From the NCBI RefSeq assembly GCF_003003255.1, contig NZ_PVTD01000001.1:806001-870000 (forward strand): a DNA stretch of 64,000 bases, read 5' to 3'. The notes below the pieces were generated by a model, which searched no databases, had not been told where the DNA came from, and was given only the letters and a program-made list of their open reading frames with translations. Every line of letters begins with the position of its first letter. The first letter of the stretch is position 1. Below, piece by piece: positions 63,630 to 64,000 of this stretch. Both the position numbers and the translations under genes were made by a program. The stretch is from Aliiruegeria haliotis. GTDB lineage: Bacteria > Pseudomonadota > Alphaproteobacteria > Rhodobacterales > Rhodobacteraceae.

Positions 63630-64000
63630 TTACCCTTGTCGGGCCTCCGTGAAAAGTGCGCGTTCCCGCGCAAGCGTGTAGAGCCCGGCGCCGACGATCA
63701 TGCCGGCACCAAGGAAGGTCATTGCATCCGGTCGCTCGCCGAACACGAGCATCCCGAGCGCCATTGCGAAGATGAGCCGCGAGTAGCGAAACGGCGCCAC
63801 GGCGGAGAGCTGGGCGATCCGGACTGCCTGCGTGATCATCATGTAGGCCGCACCTCCCAGAAGGATGATTCCGACCAGGGACAGGCCAAGCTCCGGGGCG
63901 ACGGGGATCGGCGGCGTGCCGGTTGCCAGCAGCGCGGCACCCGTGGGAATCATCATCAGGATGCCCCAGAGCGACAGTTGGAGCGCCGAAAGCCGTGGCG
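63630..64000 (-). CDS. EamA/DMT-family transporter, C-terminal part (cut by the window end)
   Basis: The frame stays open to the window edge (reading PRLSALQLSLWGILMMIPTG at the join), so only the last 122 codons are seen. The visible part has four hydrophobic helices of the second EamA half, including the segment SAVAPFRYSRLIFAMALGML and GERPDAMTFLGAGMIVGAGL. The family exports metabolites and drugs. The substrate is unknown. Confidence 0.82.
   Translation of the reverse strand, partial: PRLSALQLSLWGILMMIPTGAALLATGTPPIPVAPELGLSLVGIILLGGAAYMMITQAVRIAQLSAVAPFRYSRLIFAMALGMLVFGERPDAMTFLGAGMIVGAGLYTLARERALFTEARQG

Overview
The window is about 64 kb of GC-rich, gene-dense bacterial chromosome. 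Gene content and order point to an alphaproteobacterium of the Rhodobacterales (Rhodobacter/Roseobacter group). The evidence is the envelope operon pyrH-frr-uppS-cdsA-dxr-rseP-bamA-skp-fabZ-lpxA-lpxI-lpxB, a sciP homologue next to the cell-cycle regulator ctrA, usg, trmFO, a DUF1009-type LpxI in place of LpxH, TRAP and tripartite tricarboxylate (TTT) transporters, and a GTTC-N7-GTTC LexA box. I saw no rRNA, tRNA, CRISPR array, transposase or prophage gene, so this reads as core chromosome with a few accessory metabolic islands. Assignments come from motif and family recognition by eye. No database search was run.

Layout. 1-3.8 kb: a di-haem peroxidase, an AraC-type regulator and miaA. 3.9-16.4 kb: the envelope and isoprenoid operon on the + strand, with an unlisted 43-residue membrane protein between rseP and bamA. 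16.5-18.8 kb: an NDH-like flavoprotein and mnmA. 18.9-20.0 kb: sciP and ctrA. 20.2-24.4 kb: ligA and recG. 24.4-24.8 kb: a self-contained unit of LexA box, 40-residue membrane protein and terminator. 24.8-30.4 kb: a soluble chemoreceptor, a NifU/IscU-like protein lacking one cluster cysteine, hisI, gluQ, a Pmp3-like peptide, trmFO and a DoxX-like protein. 30.9-33.6 kb: gyrA. 34-36.4 kb: usg, dsbB, a DedA-like protein and a zinc peptidase. 36.5-41.7 kb: an FAD monooxygenase with a TRAP permease pair that lacks its binding protein, a second metallopeptidase and a CBS protein. 42-49.5 kb: the complete Na+-NQR operon nqrABCDEF with its maturation genes apbE and nqrM on the opposite strand. 49.5-56 kb: a small membrane protein, an AbrB-type membrane protein, a citryl-CoA-lyase-like enzyme, a class III CoA-transferase and tctABC. 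56.6-60.3 kb: a TctE-like kinase, a solute-binding protein and an aminotransferase. 60.4-64 kb: a cupin, a methyltransferase, eno and a truncated EamA transporter.

How the parts may work together. The first operon couples nucleotide supply, ribosome recycling, isoprenoid and phospholipid precursors, outer-membrane assembly and lipid A synthesis. The nqr block holds everything needed to build the enzyme: ApbE attaches FMN to NqrB and NqrC, and NqrM is needed for assembly of the metal centre. The block at 50.8-59 kb looks like uptake plus CoA-dependent cleavage of a tricarboxylate, sensed by a TctE-type kinase whose usual partner regulator gene is not present here.

The most notable observations are the SOS-box-controlled 40-residue membrane protein beside recG (a possible functional analogue of Caulobacter SidA), the CoA-transferase/lyase/TTT cluster with its orphan kinase and 11-bp phased operator repeats, and two copies of an intergenic multi-hairpin repeat whose stems differ by compensating base changes.
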